DNA of 64,000 nt from Adineta ricciae (taxonomy: Eukaryota > Rotifera > Eurotatoria > Adinetida > Adinetidae): assembly GCA_905250025.1 (NCBI GenBank), contig CAJNOJ010000310.1:51050-115049 (forward strand), given 5' to 3'. How positions within the stretch are numbered: the first letter of the stretch is position 1; each line of letters begins with the position of its first letter. This document shows positions 11,587 to 21,268 of the stretch, one piece after another. Position numbers and translations under genes: made by a program. The notes under the pieces are model-generated. The model was not told where the DNA came from. It saw only the letters and a list, made by a program, of their open reading frames with translations, and did not search any database.

Positions 11587-12217
11587 TCAGTGTAGTTTCT
11601 TGTTGAAATCGAATAAAATGTGTTTCTTGAAGTTCATTTGTTGGGAAGTTATGCGGGGTGAGAACAAATTTGGATGATTTAGGATATTGTTAGGGTGTCG
11701 GTCAAGTAACTTATGTTAGATGTTGTTTCACTCACATGACGTCAAAGACATGTACATGGATTTGGTCACTCTTATGATCATATGTTCGTTCTCTGATACT
11801 TGCTTATGACGTCGTATGGATCTCTCCTAGTCCATTTTCTGATAGCTATTTTTGGACTTGCATAGATGTACTGTTTTTCATCGAATGAACGGAGGTCTTT
11901 ACACAACGTGAACTAAATCTCTTCTGGATGCGGAAATATCTTCTTTATAGCACTGATTAGATTGAGAGTCCATAAAATTCCGATAGATTTGGTTTAACCT
12001 ATTGATAAGAATGACTTTATTATGTATGAATCAATGACATGTATACCACAGATGGGATATAAGTCTGTCTTTTCATTGTATCACTGACTCATATCCGCGT
12101 TTCTATTACGATTTACTTTCGAGTTAACAGTTATATTAGTGTTCTCTACTTTTTTCCAAAATAGATAGATGCAATGATTCTTTAGTACGTTTTTTTCGAT
12201 CAAAAGTGCGGCATAGT
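11587..12217. other. Intergenic, no gene seen
   Basis: AT-rich spacer with stops in all frames. No RNA gene or repeat was recognised. Confidence 0.4.
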
Positions 12218-12792
12218 TTATTCAAAGAGTACGATGAACTTGAAATACAAAAGAAAACTACAAATGAATAAAATAAAAAGTTCTCTCGGCATTTTCATTC
12301 CATGATTACACATATCTTGATCAGAGCAGAAGCATACTTCTTTCATTTTCTTGTCTTCTCGTTTTACTTTTCGACAACCATCAGAGGTATTGACACCTAA
12401 CTCTGCTGCTCGTAAAAGTTCCGTCGCAGAAAAACATCGACGACTTGAGCGAAGTTTATATAGATCTGTATCTTTACGCAATAGACGATCGAGAGTATTA
12501 TTTTCAGATGATCGTGTTTCGATTAAATCAACCGATTTCCAACATTTACCGTCGCAATCTTCTCGTGTATGTTGCGTAAAATCGAATCGAGCTCGACAAT
12601 CTTAAAATATGTATCTATCATTATGTGCAAGAAATAGTCGATGAATCGCGTACCATCTAAAAACATTCCAGCCTTGTCTGGAGCTTGAACAGTAACTTCA
12701 CATCGCCAACAATGCAGTGAAGATTCCAGAGAGACAATTCCATGAAGCATAGTGAAAAAATATAATAATATCGACACTCGTCGAGAGACCAT
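12218..12792 (-). CDS. Ly6/uPAR-type (LU-domain) secreted, probably GPI-anchored protein
   Basis: Two exons, 12792-12654 and 12600-12218, with a 53-nt intron in phase 1, encode about 173 residues. A signal peptide (MVSRRVSILLYFFTMLHGIV) precedes LHCWRCEV, the N-terminal Cys pair of LU domains. Further cysteines are spaced through the middle, and the domain closes with VCFCSDQDMCNHG, the C..C....CN signature of the family. The C-terminus is hydrophobic after a short polar spacer (ELFILFICSFLLYF), as expected for GPI attachment, although a charged FE end is slightly atypical. The family includes Ly6, quiver/sleepless and similar neuronal modulators. The partner here cannot be told. The middle of the domain is longer than in classic Ly6 proteins. 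Confidence 0.8.
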
Positions 12793-14031
12793 TTTACTTG
12801 AATGAACTGATAAGATATACGACATTTTCGTGCAAAAACATTGCATTCAATTCATCCATATCTCTCTCTCTCTTTCTTTCTTTTTCTGTTGTTGACAAAA
12901 TGGTATGCCATCATCTAGTTCATATACAATCGCTTTTATTCATCGAAATTCAAATTGATTGTTATATTCTTGTCAGAGCTATACACGACTTATTTGAACA
13001 GATGTAATCACTTTTTTTATGTCAACAAATTCGTATATTCCCTATTAGAATTGTATGGAGCAAGATGAATAGTATTTAAATACAATAGATGTAGCATGAT
13101 GAGTGTATGCATGCAACTTGTGTTACCAGGAGACAATTGCTTGTAAAACGGCTTAGTTGTTTTTACACTCTTTTTCCTTTTGAGGACCATAGATATCGAT
13201 GTTGAATTCGAAAAGGTGTTTACTAAATAATTCCAATCAGTTCATGAGAATGCAAAAATATACATAACGCGTGTATGATTCATTGTTGACTAATACCGTA
13301 TAGTTAAATGACGAGAATCGACACATCACTTCATTGAAGTTATCAGTACTATTGACGTACAAAAACTTTATGTCTTTTTGCTCTCAAAATGTCAATGATT
13401 CGCAACAAACTTTTATTAATGTCATCGAAATGAATGTTTTTCTAAACACCACCGCTAATTCGCCCACATTCTTCTGTACCCGTTTGAAGATCTTCCATAA
13501 CATGAATTTTATCACTACTTCCGTATCTCATTTTTAGTGCAAACGTCATTGAAATGTACAGTAACTTTGTCTACCATACAACAAAATCTCATATGTTACC
13601 TGTAAAACGATTAGCGGTAACTTTATCATCGTGTGCACCTGCCACGTATTATGTCTCGTACTCTCTTGTTTGTCTAAAGGTAGACGAGCAGTATTCCTTG
13701 AAATGGCGGAAAAAAACCGTATGTACATCGAATAGAGGACTTCAAGAATAAAGTATTTTGTATCCTGAAATATAAAACTTTTATTGCAAAACATTACTAA
13801 TTCAGTCAAGAGAAAATGTGTGATATCTTCTTCCGAACACAGTTTCTCATTCTGTAAGAGAATATAAAGGTTACTAATATTCTTGTTCTGTTTTACCAGC
13901 AAACCTACTTAATGCCGTCATCGGTATCTCGACTATATAAATTGATATACCTGTTGCTGACATTCACTTCGAGAAGACTATACGTATCACGAAGAAATAC
14001 AGTTGAAGAATAAAAATACCTGTTGACAACC
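12793..14031. other. Intergenic, no supported gene
   Basis: Contains a TC-rich run at about 12861-12890 and no frame with domain or splice support. Overlapping open frames on both strands at 13546-13902 are low-complexity or arbitrary. The right end is the promoter of the first anchor gene. Confidence 0.45.
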
Positions 14032-14391
14032 ATGGCAGCTTCACCGAACATGCTCCAATTCATTATGCTGGGAATCATTGCTGTATTTGGAATCATTACA
14101 TTTGCACTTGCTGCAGCTAGTGTTGGTACTCTTAATAAACGTGATAATGAATTCAAACAGCAACTAAATGCTCTTTCTGAGCAAATAGCAAATTTGAAGA
14201 ATTCTACAACAATAATAACAGCAGCACCGACAACAACAACAACAACAACAATAACATCTGCATCCTCATCCCCATCCGAAGGAACAAGTAACACTATACA
14301 TACAAATCCATCTGAAACCACTGCATCCCAAGCTGTGTCTCTTACTTCTGGGCCAACTACCACCGACAACACATCTCCAACTTCGCATTAA
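14032..14391 (+). CDS. Membrane anchor with Ser/Thr-rich stalk (orphan N-terminus of the M28 peptidase type)
   Basis: A single exon of about 119 residues with a good Kozak context (CAACCATGG). A short N-terminus is followed by a hydrophobic segment, LGIIAVFGIITFALAAASVG, then TLNKR, a short helical stretch and a Thr/Ser/Pro tail to the stop. The segment from the helix to TLNKR is almost the same as the start of the M28 peptidase at 15994, but no PA or peptidase domain follows before the stop. It is expected to sit as a type II membrane protein with an O-glycosylated ectodomain. It could be a truncated duplicate or a separate mucin-like surface protein. Confidence 0.7.
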   Translation: MAASPNMLQFIMLGIIAVFGIITFALAAASVGTLNKRDNEFKQQLNALSEQIANLKNSTTIITAAPTTTTTTTITSASSSPSEGTSNTIHTNPSETTASQAVSLTSGPTTTDNTSPTSH

Positions 14392-15297
14392 AATATCGTT
14401 AATGACAAGCGCCCTGATCAAATGAATCAATATTGCTTTCAATATTGATGAATCATTTTAATAACTTACTGAGATAATATGTTCATAATCAATTCTTTTT
14501 TACGAATTTTTTACTTCATCTTTTTTTACTCAAAAATAAAACATAATGCATTGACGAAACCTTCTCTTTTTCAACAATGAAACTCGTCTCATACACTCAT
14601 AACCAGAATTTACATGAGCTTGATGAATGTTCTGTGTATTTTAAATGAGTACTAAGATGTCTACGAATGATATTTACATTGATTACTTTTCTAATGACTA
14701 ATATTCATATGATTGACATTTGATTGTGTCGTATTTACGCGAAGAACTTCTTTAACTTCATTGAGTTTTCAGTGAATTCGAGTATTTCAGAAATATTTTA
14801 TTCGTAGTATATTGACACAGAAACAAAAAGGTTTATATCCATCACATAGTTCGAACGACTCGCATAGTAATAATCGGACTTCTTTCTCTGATTGAATATT
14901 TCGTCATAACATGCATAGCCTTGCTTCTTTCAAAAGTTTTTCACAAAAACAATGTGTATTTGTTTGGTTGCGTGTTAATCTTGTCTCATATGCACTTTGT
15001 CGTTCTTTTCAGAACTACAAGTCTCATTGATGAGTAATCCGTCTGAAATCATAGGCATGATTTTTCTGTTGTCTTCTCATATATACACCAGAAAAGTCAA
15101 CACATCTTACTAATACCGCTAATCTATATTATGAGCAAACATACTTCACATCACATCGTTGTCAGCCTGTGATATATATATATTAGTCTATTATCGACAT
15201 ACGTACGTCGTGTGAGACAATTGATCGTCGTAAAAAAGATTTGTTCCCGAAAAACCAAAGTTCTTATATTTATCTATCGAAGACGTGTTCAGTTGTC
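14392..15297. other. Spacer between the two anchor genes
   Basis: AT-rich, no peptidase-like exon found in any frame, so the upstream gene is not simply an unspliced first exon. The right end carries the upstream region of the next anchor gene. Confidence 0.45.
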
Positions 15298-15513
15298 ATG
15301 GATGGAACAACTAATATGCGTGTTCTCATTGCATTGGGCATCATCGCTTTGTTTGGAATAATTACTTTTGCGCTCGTTGCTGCAACGTTGGGAACTCTAA
15401 ACCAGAGATACGATCGACTCGACAAACAAATTGTTGATCTTATGGGTCAAGTGATGAGTATTTCACAGACACCTTCGACAACGACGACAGAAGTCTATGA
15501 AACTTCTAATTAA
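15298..15513 (+). CDS. Short membrane anchor protein, second orphan N-terminus of the M28 type
   Basis: A single exon of 71 residues. MDGTTNMRVLIALGIIALFG is followed by IITFALVAATLGTLNQR, a short helical region and a Thr-rich end (TPSTTTTEV). It aligns along its helix with both the gene at 14032 and the peptidase at 15994 (LGxIxLFGIITFALxAxTLGTLN). The stop is followed by a canonical AATAAA at 15626-15631, so this is a complete short transcript unit rather than a cut-off exon. The function is unknown. It is likely a type II single-pass surface peptide. Confidence 0.65.
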   Translation: MDGTTNMRVLIALGIIALFGIITFALVAATLGTLNQRYDRLDKQIVDLMGQVMSISQTPSTTTTEVYETSN

Positions 15514-15625
15514 TTTGCAAAAAATATCGTTTTCTATGACATGTTCTACCTAGATGTACAACATGTAATATGATGTGTTTATTTTATCTCTATGTGATGT
15601 TGTGTAAAATTTAACATTTATGTTC

Positions 15626-15631
15626 AATAAA
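15626..15631 (+). promoter_or_regulatory. Polyadenylation signal AATAAA
   Basis: Canonical hexamer about 115 nt after the stop of the short anchor gene. Confidence 0.55.
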
Positions 15632-15993
15632 AGAATGATATTAACCCAAATAGCATTGCTTATGATCGATATAGATTACAGACACTTTTCTCTCTCAAAT
15701 AAACAGTTCGGGGAAGGATAGAAAAGACTTGAAAGATTTTACTACCTCTCTAATGATTAAATGTGGATTGTTAAACTAGAAAGACTGACTAAAAATATCT
15801 TAAATACAATGTAACCCTAGCTGAGTAGTGTTTAATCATAAGTATGTCACATACATAATTAATAATTTATTTTATCAATTTTGTGTGATAATCTAATTTT
15901 TGTGAAAGTGTTTAGCTCTATAAGAACTGACTGTTAAGCGACGTATATATTCATTTGCATTAGCTCTGAGAGGAACAACATTTCAAAGTTACA

Positions 15994-18658
15994 ATGGCCA
16001 CAAATGGTTTGACCAAGTTACGTCTGCTTATTACATTAGGAGTCATTGGCTTGTTCGGAATTATTACCTTTGCTCTTGCTGCTGTTACTCTTGGTACTCT
16101 GAACAAACGATTAGATGCTGTTGATGGTAAATTATTAGCAATAGCAGCTGGATCGCTGACTACGCTGTCAACTGTAATCACAATGACACCAAGTCAGAAC
16201 CTATCACTTGTCACGTCTATCGATGTGATTGATGTTTTAAAGCATCTTCATGAATTGCAAAGTATTGCTGATCGTGCCAACGGCACTCGAGCTATAAATA
16301 CGCGTGGTTTCAACGAAACACTACAGTATATTAAATATACTCTCTCTCGTAAAACTAACTTCACAGTAATCGAAGACAGTTTTCCAGTCAGAGATTTTGC
16401 TCTCAATAGTGATCCAGTTTTTATATCGTCAGTCAATGGCACTATCAAGATCTATACTTTCTCATTAGATCTCACTAAAGCTGATTTTCTATATGCCAAG
16501 TATTCTACCGGTTCAAATATAACGGATATTGGCTATGTCAGCGTTATACCTAATGGTGGATGCAACGAAACAGACTGGCAAAACGTTATTTCTGGACGAA
16601 TAGCTCTCATCAAAAAGGAAGGTGACTGTTCATCTCGACAGCGAATTTCTCATGCTACTAAATACAATGCTAGTGGAATTCTCTTTTATAACAACGGTAG
16701 ATCGTCGGAAGATTTAGCGCCGATCAAAATTATACTTAGTCAAGATAACATTTTACCAGTTCTATTTCTTTCACACAAAGTTGGTCAAGATCTAGTTGAT
16801 GCAATTTTGAATCAATCGTCAAATGTCACTGTTCAGTTAGGTATTGACGTAAAAAGTCTACCGGCCTTTCCTGTTGGAAACATATGTGCATACACATCGA
16901 GCGGAAATGCTACTCAAACGATTCTGATTGGAAGTCATGCTGATAGTGTGCCTGAAGGTCCTGGTATCAATGATAATGGTATACGATTAAAATAGAACAT
17001 TCTTTATCCTAATTCTATATTTCAGGTAAACCCCTCCCCGTATTAGAAGTCCCAGGGGGCTTCTAAACTGTTTGTGGTTAAAACTTTTTGAGGGGGGGCT
17101 TCTATTATGGGAGGGCTTCTAATATGACTTTTGCGTAAAACTTTAAAAAAATAAGAAAGCTTTTATTTCAATTATCTTGACTCATGATTGTAATAATTTT
17201 TCATCATCGCTGGATGATTCTGACAACGAATAATTAACGAGTGATGCAGGTTGAGTCGAAGAACAATTCTCATCGCTATCTTCGTCACTGTCCGAAGTAA
17301 GTTGTAAATATGTAGTCCATTTGATTAAATCATTTTCATTTTCATCGATAAGAGACGTAATTTCGACGCAGGAATCATCGTCGGAAATGGATTCATCTAA
17401 GAACGAGTTTGTAACAATGGCTGGTAATGGTGCAAGATGCTCTTCTATTTGATACATAACTAATGGAAAGAATAATTCGAATGAAAGATATTTTAATTGA
17501 ACGATATGTGAACGCCGCCGTCGAGATTTATTTGTACATAGATGTCTATCCAGCATTCATTCAGTGCATTTTTTCTCGTTCAAACAGTTAAAGTATCAAA
17601 CATCAACATACGTGTATGACTAATTGTTATACAATCACTTCGTTGTTCTTAAATAAGACTAGAGCATTTTTTCTGTCTTACATATTTAATTGAGATCGAG
17701 TTGCAACATTAAACTGTTTTTGATTTTACAAACATACGATAGAATGTATGATAATGGAAAAGATAAAAGAAGAATATATACACTAATTTTATAAAGCATA
17801 ATGTACAATGAACATCTGTTCATGTTTTGTAGACGCTCAAAAAAAAATTTGAATGATTTTGGAAAAATTTTAAATCTTGGACTTAATATAAGCCCATGGG
17901 TTTCTAATACTCTTTCATATCGCTTCTTTCAGAGGGGGCTTCTAATACGGGAGGGCTTCTAATATGAGAGGGACTTTTAATATGGGGAGGGGTTTAGTGG
18001 TATCGCCGCAAATCTCGCTTTGGCCGTCGCACTTGCTAAACTTTATAACACAACTATTTACTCAAAATACAAATACCGTATTCGATTCTGTTGGTGGGGC
18101 GCGGAAGAAGTTGGATATCTTGGATCCAGTTATCATGTGAGAAAAGCTAAAAATGCTACAGCTCCGGGTGAACGTCTCGCAGACTATCTTATCAATCTTA
18201 ATTATGATATGATTGCTTCGCCTAACTTCATTTTTGGTGTCTATCATAATCAAACAGCAAGAAAGGGAATTCCAAGCAAAGCGATACATGGCATTGACAA
18301 AGTCGCCGATCTCTTTCGTGAATGGTTCGATGCACAAAATCTACCGTGGACTACTACGGATTTGGATGGACGAACTGACTATGCGCCATTTTTAACTGAA
18401 GGTATCGTTGTTGGTGGATTATTCTCAGGTGCCGAGGACGTCAAAACTGTAGAGGAACGCAATCGTTATGATCATTTTCTTGGTCAAGGAATGGGTGGAC
18501 TTGCTGATAGTGTTTGTGACCCGTGTTACCATAAAGCATGTGATTCAATCCAAAATGTCAATATATTTGCTTTAGACAAGATGGTAAAAGCAGCAGCTTA
18601 CGTTCTGGAAAAGCTAGGCGAAGAATCTGATTTACAGGGATGGCTTTATCCAAACTAG
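15994..18658 (+). CDS. Type II membrane M28 metallopeptidase with PA domain, interrupted by a transposon
   Basis: Exon 1 (15994-16978) gives the anchor helix, a short stalk, the N-terminal M28 part, an inserted PA domain and the first metal-ligand motif, GSHADSVPEGPGINDNG. The original 47-nt intron is 16979-17025. After two bases of exon 2 a TA-flanked element (17029-17994) intervenes, then coding resumes at 17997 with the paralogue-like GSG-equivalent and WWGAEEVG (catalytic Glu plus ligand), LNYDM and CYHKACD, ending at 18658. All metal ligands and the catalytic Glu are intact. Reading into the element gives a stop after 14 codons. Splicing to its terminal TTTAG shifts the frame by one. As assembled the gene should make a truncated product unless the insertion is heterozygous or removed. 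Intact paralogues lie downstream. Confidence 0.75.
17027..17053 (+). repeat. Left terminal inverted repeat of the element
   Basis: 27 bp starting TAAACCCCTCCCCGTATTAG. It pairs with 17970-17996 apart from two G/A differences. Confidence 0.85.
17182..17556 (-). CDS. Acidic 124-aa open frame inside the element
   Basis: An ATG-initiated frame with a basic N-terminus (NKSRRRRSH) and a long Asp/Ser/Glu-rich C-terminal half (TSDSDEDSDENCSS). No DDE catalytic domain or DNA-binding motif is visible. It could be an accessory protein or a residue of a longer transposase gene, since acidic N-terminal regions occur in some transposases. It may also be chance. It lies antisense to the host gene. Confidence 0.35.
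   Translation of the reverse strand: MLDRHLCTNKSRRRRSHIVQLKYLSFELFFPLVMYQIEEHLAPLPAIVTNSFLDESISDDDSCVEITSLIDENENDLIKWTTYLQLTSDSDEDSDENCSSTQPASLVNYSLSESSSDDEKLLQS
17970..17996 (-). repeat. Right terminal inverted repeat of the element
   Basis: 27 bp, reverse complement of the left end except for two positions. It is preceded by a direct repeat (GGGAGGGCTTCTAATATGA) that also occurs near the left end at about 17120. Confidence 0.85.
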
Positions 18659-19007
18659 ATATTGTTTTATATATAGTACTGAATGTAAAAATTAACTCGT
18701 GCGCATCTAATTTTATAATATTCTGGATGAGATAATCGAATACATCACAATGTTGAACCCTTCAGTTATCAATAAAACTTCAGAATCACTGATTTGCAAT
18801 CAGTTTATGACATAAATTTTATCAATAGTTATAAACAGTTTTTTTTACTCCAGAGTATCTATCTGCTGATGACATAGCAGAAACTATATCAAGATTCCTT
18901 TTCTTTTCTTTGCTTTAGTCAATATTTTGAAATAATAAACTTTACAACAATATTTATTTCGCACTCTTCGTCTTCATTCTCGATAGAGCGGAGTAAGAAC
19001 AAAACCA
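18659..19007. other. Spacer between M28 genes
   Basis: Contains an AATAAA-type signal shortly after the stop (about 18771) and the upstream region of the next peptidase. No other gene seen. Confidence 0.5.
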
Positions 19008-20791
19008 ATGCCATCAACTAACCAAGTCTACAATACTGATCATCATTATGGAGAAAAAACTAATTCTAGTAACAAACTAACTCTAGCCGCTATCGGAGTA
19101 ACAATCGTTCTGACCATCGCTGTCCTTGGTCTTGCCGTAGCCACCTTGATCAAGGTTAACCAGACAATATCAACAGAAACAGCAACAACTACCTCAGCAT
19201 CATTGAACTCTGTATTAGCAGAATCCATCCGTATTCAAGATGTTATGGGCCATCTCAATGAATTACAACGTATCGCAACAGCAAACAATGGAAATCGAGC
19301 TGTTAGTACGTCTGGCTTCAATCAAACCCTCGACTATATTACCAACAGTCTCTCCATCTATACCAATTATAACGTCAAGACAAGTTTTTTTACTATACGA
19401 CAATTCGCTCTAGTTAATAATCCAATTTTGATTTCTTCAATCAACGGTGTTGTAACAAATTACACCTATTCAAATGATCTTTCTGCAGCTGACTTCTATC
19501 ACATTCAGTTTTCGATCGCTGCAAATTTTGCTAGTTTTCAACAGATATCTGTCATTCCTGGCGTTGGTTGTTCGGATGATGAGTGGAGCAAAGCCAGTGT
19601 GTCACCCGCTGGAAAAGTAGCCTTAGTTAAAAGAGGCATTTGCGCATTTTCGGACAAAGGCGCACTTGCTGCTAAATATAATGTTCAAGCATTACTCATT
19701 TACAATGATGGTGCATCACCTGACCGAATTTCACCTATTGCAATTGGTCTTGGTCAACAGAACAATTTACCTGCACTATTTCTTTCATATCCTGTTGGCC
19801 AAGCACTTGCTGATGCTGCTCTAAATACATCATCAAATACTGGCGTCCGACTTATCATCAATGTAGAGAATTTACCATTGTCACCTATAGGGAATATTTG
19901 TGCGGATACACCCACAGGTGATGCAACGCAAACAATTGTCGTTGGAAGTCACAGTGATAGCGTACCTGCCGGACCCGGAATCAATGACAATGGCACGTAG
20001 AATTTTTCCAGGAGTTTTTCCTGTAGAATCGATTAGTATTTTTAGGAAGTGGAAGTGCTGCAAACCTTGGTTTAGCAATTGCACTCGCACGACTCTTTCA
20101 AACATCTTCCTATGAGAAATACAAGTATCGTATTCGATTCTGCTGGTGGGGAGCTGAAGAAATTGGTTTACTTGGTTCTGATGACCATGTCAAACAAGCA
20201 AAAGTGGCCACTGCTGTAGGTGAACGTCTTCAAGATTATCTTATCAATTTGAACTATGATATGCTCGGATCACCGAACTACATCTTTGGTATCTATGATG
20301 GTCGAACGGCAAACGATGCTACACCAACACAAGCACTTCCAGGTAGTAACAAGATCAGTGCGTTGTTTCGCGGCTGGTTTGAAGGTCAAAAGTTGCCATG
20401 GGACTTCACTGACTTCAGCGGTCGAAGTGATTATGGTCCATTTCTAGCAGAAGGTATCGTGGCAGGTGGATTATTTTCTGGTGGCGATGATATTAAAACA
20501 CAAGAACAGCGTGATCGATATGACAGATTACTTGGACAAGGTGCGGGTGGAATCGCTGGTGCTATTCAAGATCCATGCTATCACCAACCATGCGATTCCA
20601 TTCAGAATATTAATCCATTTGCGTATGAAAAGATGGTTCAAGCAGCTGCTTACGCTTTAGAATATTTAGCTCGACAAGGCGATTTGCAAACGTATCTCTA
20701 TCCAGATGGTAGACCAACACGTACAAATGGTCAATCATCACGACAGAAATATGACTCTATTAACGAATATTTTCGTATGCCATATTTATGA
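19008..20791 (+). CDS. Type II membrane M28 metallopeptidase with PA domain (copy 2, GC-donor intron)
   Basis: Exons 19008-19992 and 20046-20791, about 576 residues. A polar cytoplasmic start is followed by a membrane helix at about residues 24-47 and a short Thr/Ser stretch. Then come the N-terminal M28 part with the inserted PA domain and the zinc-binding core: GSHSDSV (H315, D317), INDNG (D327), WWGAEE (E366/E367), LNYDM and CYHQPCD. The family removes N-terminal residues from peptides using two zinc ions. The active site faces outward in this topology. The 53-nt intron begins GC (AATG|GCACGT), whereas the near-identical intron of the gene at 23619 has GT. From about 19900 to 20470 the DNA is almost the same as that gene, unlike the rest. 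Confidence 0.85.
19993..20045 (+). other. GC-AG intron in M28 copy 2
   Basis: Starts GCACGTAG and ends TTTTTAG. It differs from the intron at 24616-24668 essentially by the donor T-to-C change, so GC replaced GT recently. Confidence 0.75.
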
Positions 20792-21268
20792 AGTTGTCTG
20801 TCAGTCTTTTTTCCTCGCGATTATCAAAGCTGATTAATAGATTCTAATAAACTTTTTTATTCAACAGATATCGTGTATTGGTATTCTACTCGTTATTACT
20901 TTATATAAGAAAGAGAACGAATCCGCTGATGTCCGCAATGTCAGCGTATATACTTGACAGAGTAGATAATCATCTGCACTGTAACTCGATAATCTAATAA
21001 ATTTTTGGTGCATTTTTATTTTCATTTGTGACATATATTGCCCTCGTTTCTCGATATGAAAATCTGGTTAAATCGATAAATTTCAGTTGACGTGCCATTC
21101 TGTTAACGAGAATATTTATTATTATTATTCTCTATCAAATCATCAAGTTCAGATAACATCATCATTATTACTACCTGTTCTGTTTCTCTATCCAAGTTAT
21201 TTTTTGCTTATAAATATCCGATATTTACGTCGTTTTCGTTTACTAATTTCATTTTCTCAAAACACATC
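20792..21268. other. Spacer between M28 genes
   Basis: AT-rich, no gene seen. It holds the 3' end of copy 2 and the promoter of copy 3. Confidence 0.5.

Larger units (their letters stand above)
17027..17996. mobile_element. TA-flanked DNA element with terminal inverted repeats inserted in an M28 exon
   Basis: The ends (17027-17053 and 17970-17996) form a 27-bp inverted repeat with two mismatches, starting TAAACCCCTCCCC. The target dinucleotide TA is present on both sides. Comparison with the paralogue at 22402, whose exon 2 starts GTAGTGG, shows that removing one TA plus 966 bp (17029-17994) restores the coding sequence exactly. Subterminal direct copies of GGGAGGGCTTCTAATATGA occur inside both ends. 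TA duplications are typical of Tc1/mariner-like elements. No transposase is visible, so it is probably non-autonomous. Confidence 0.85.

Noticed and set aside
13546-13902. 118-codon minus-strand frame and overlapping plus frame
   Set aside because: Both are in AT-rich spacer, overlap each other, and lack an ATG context or domain.
17026-17997. The inserted element as a normal intron (GTAAAC to TTTAG)
   Set aside because: Removing it by these sites deletes four coding bases relative to the paralogues and shifts the frame, alone or combined with the original intron.
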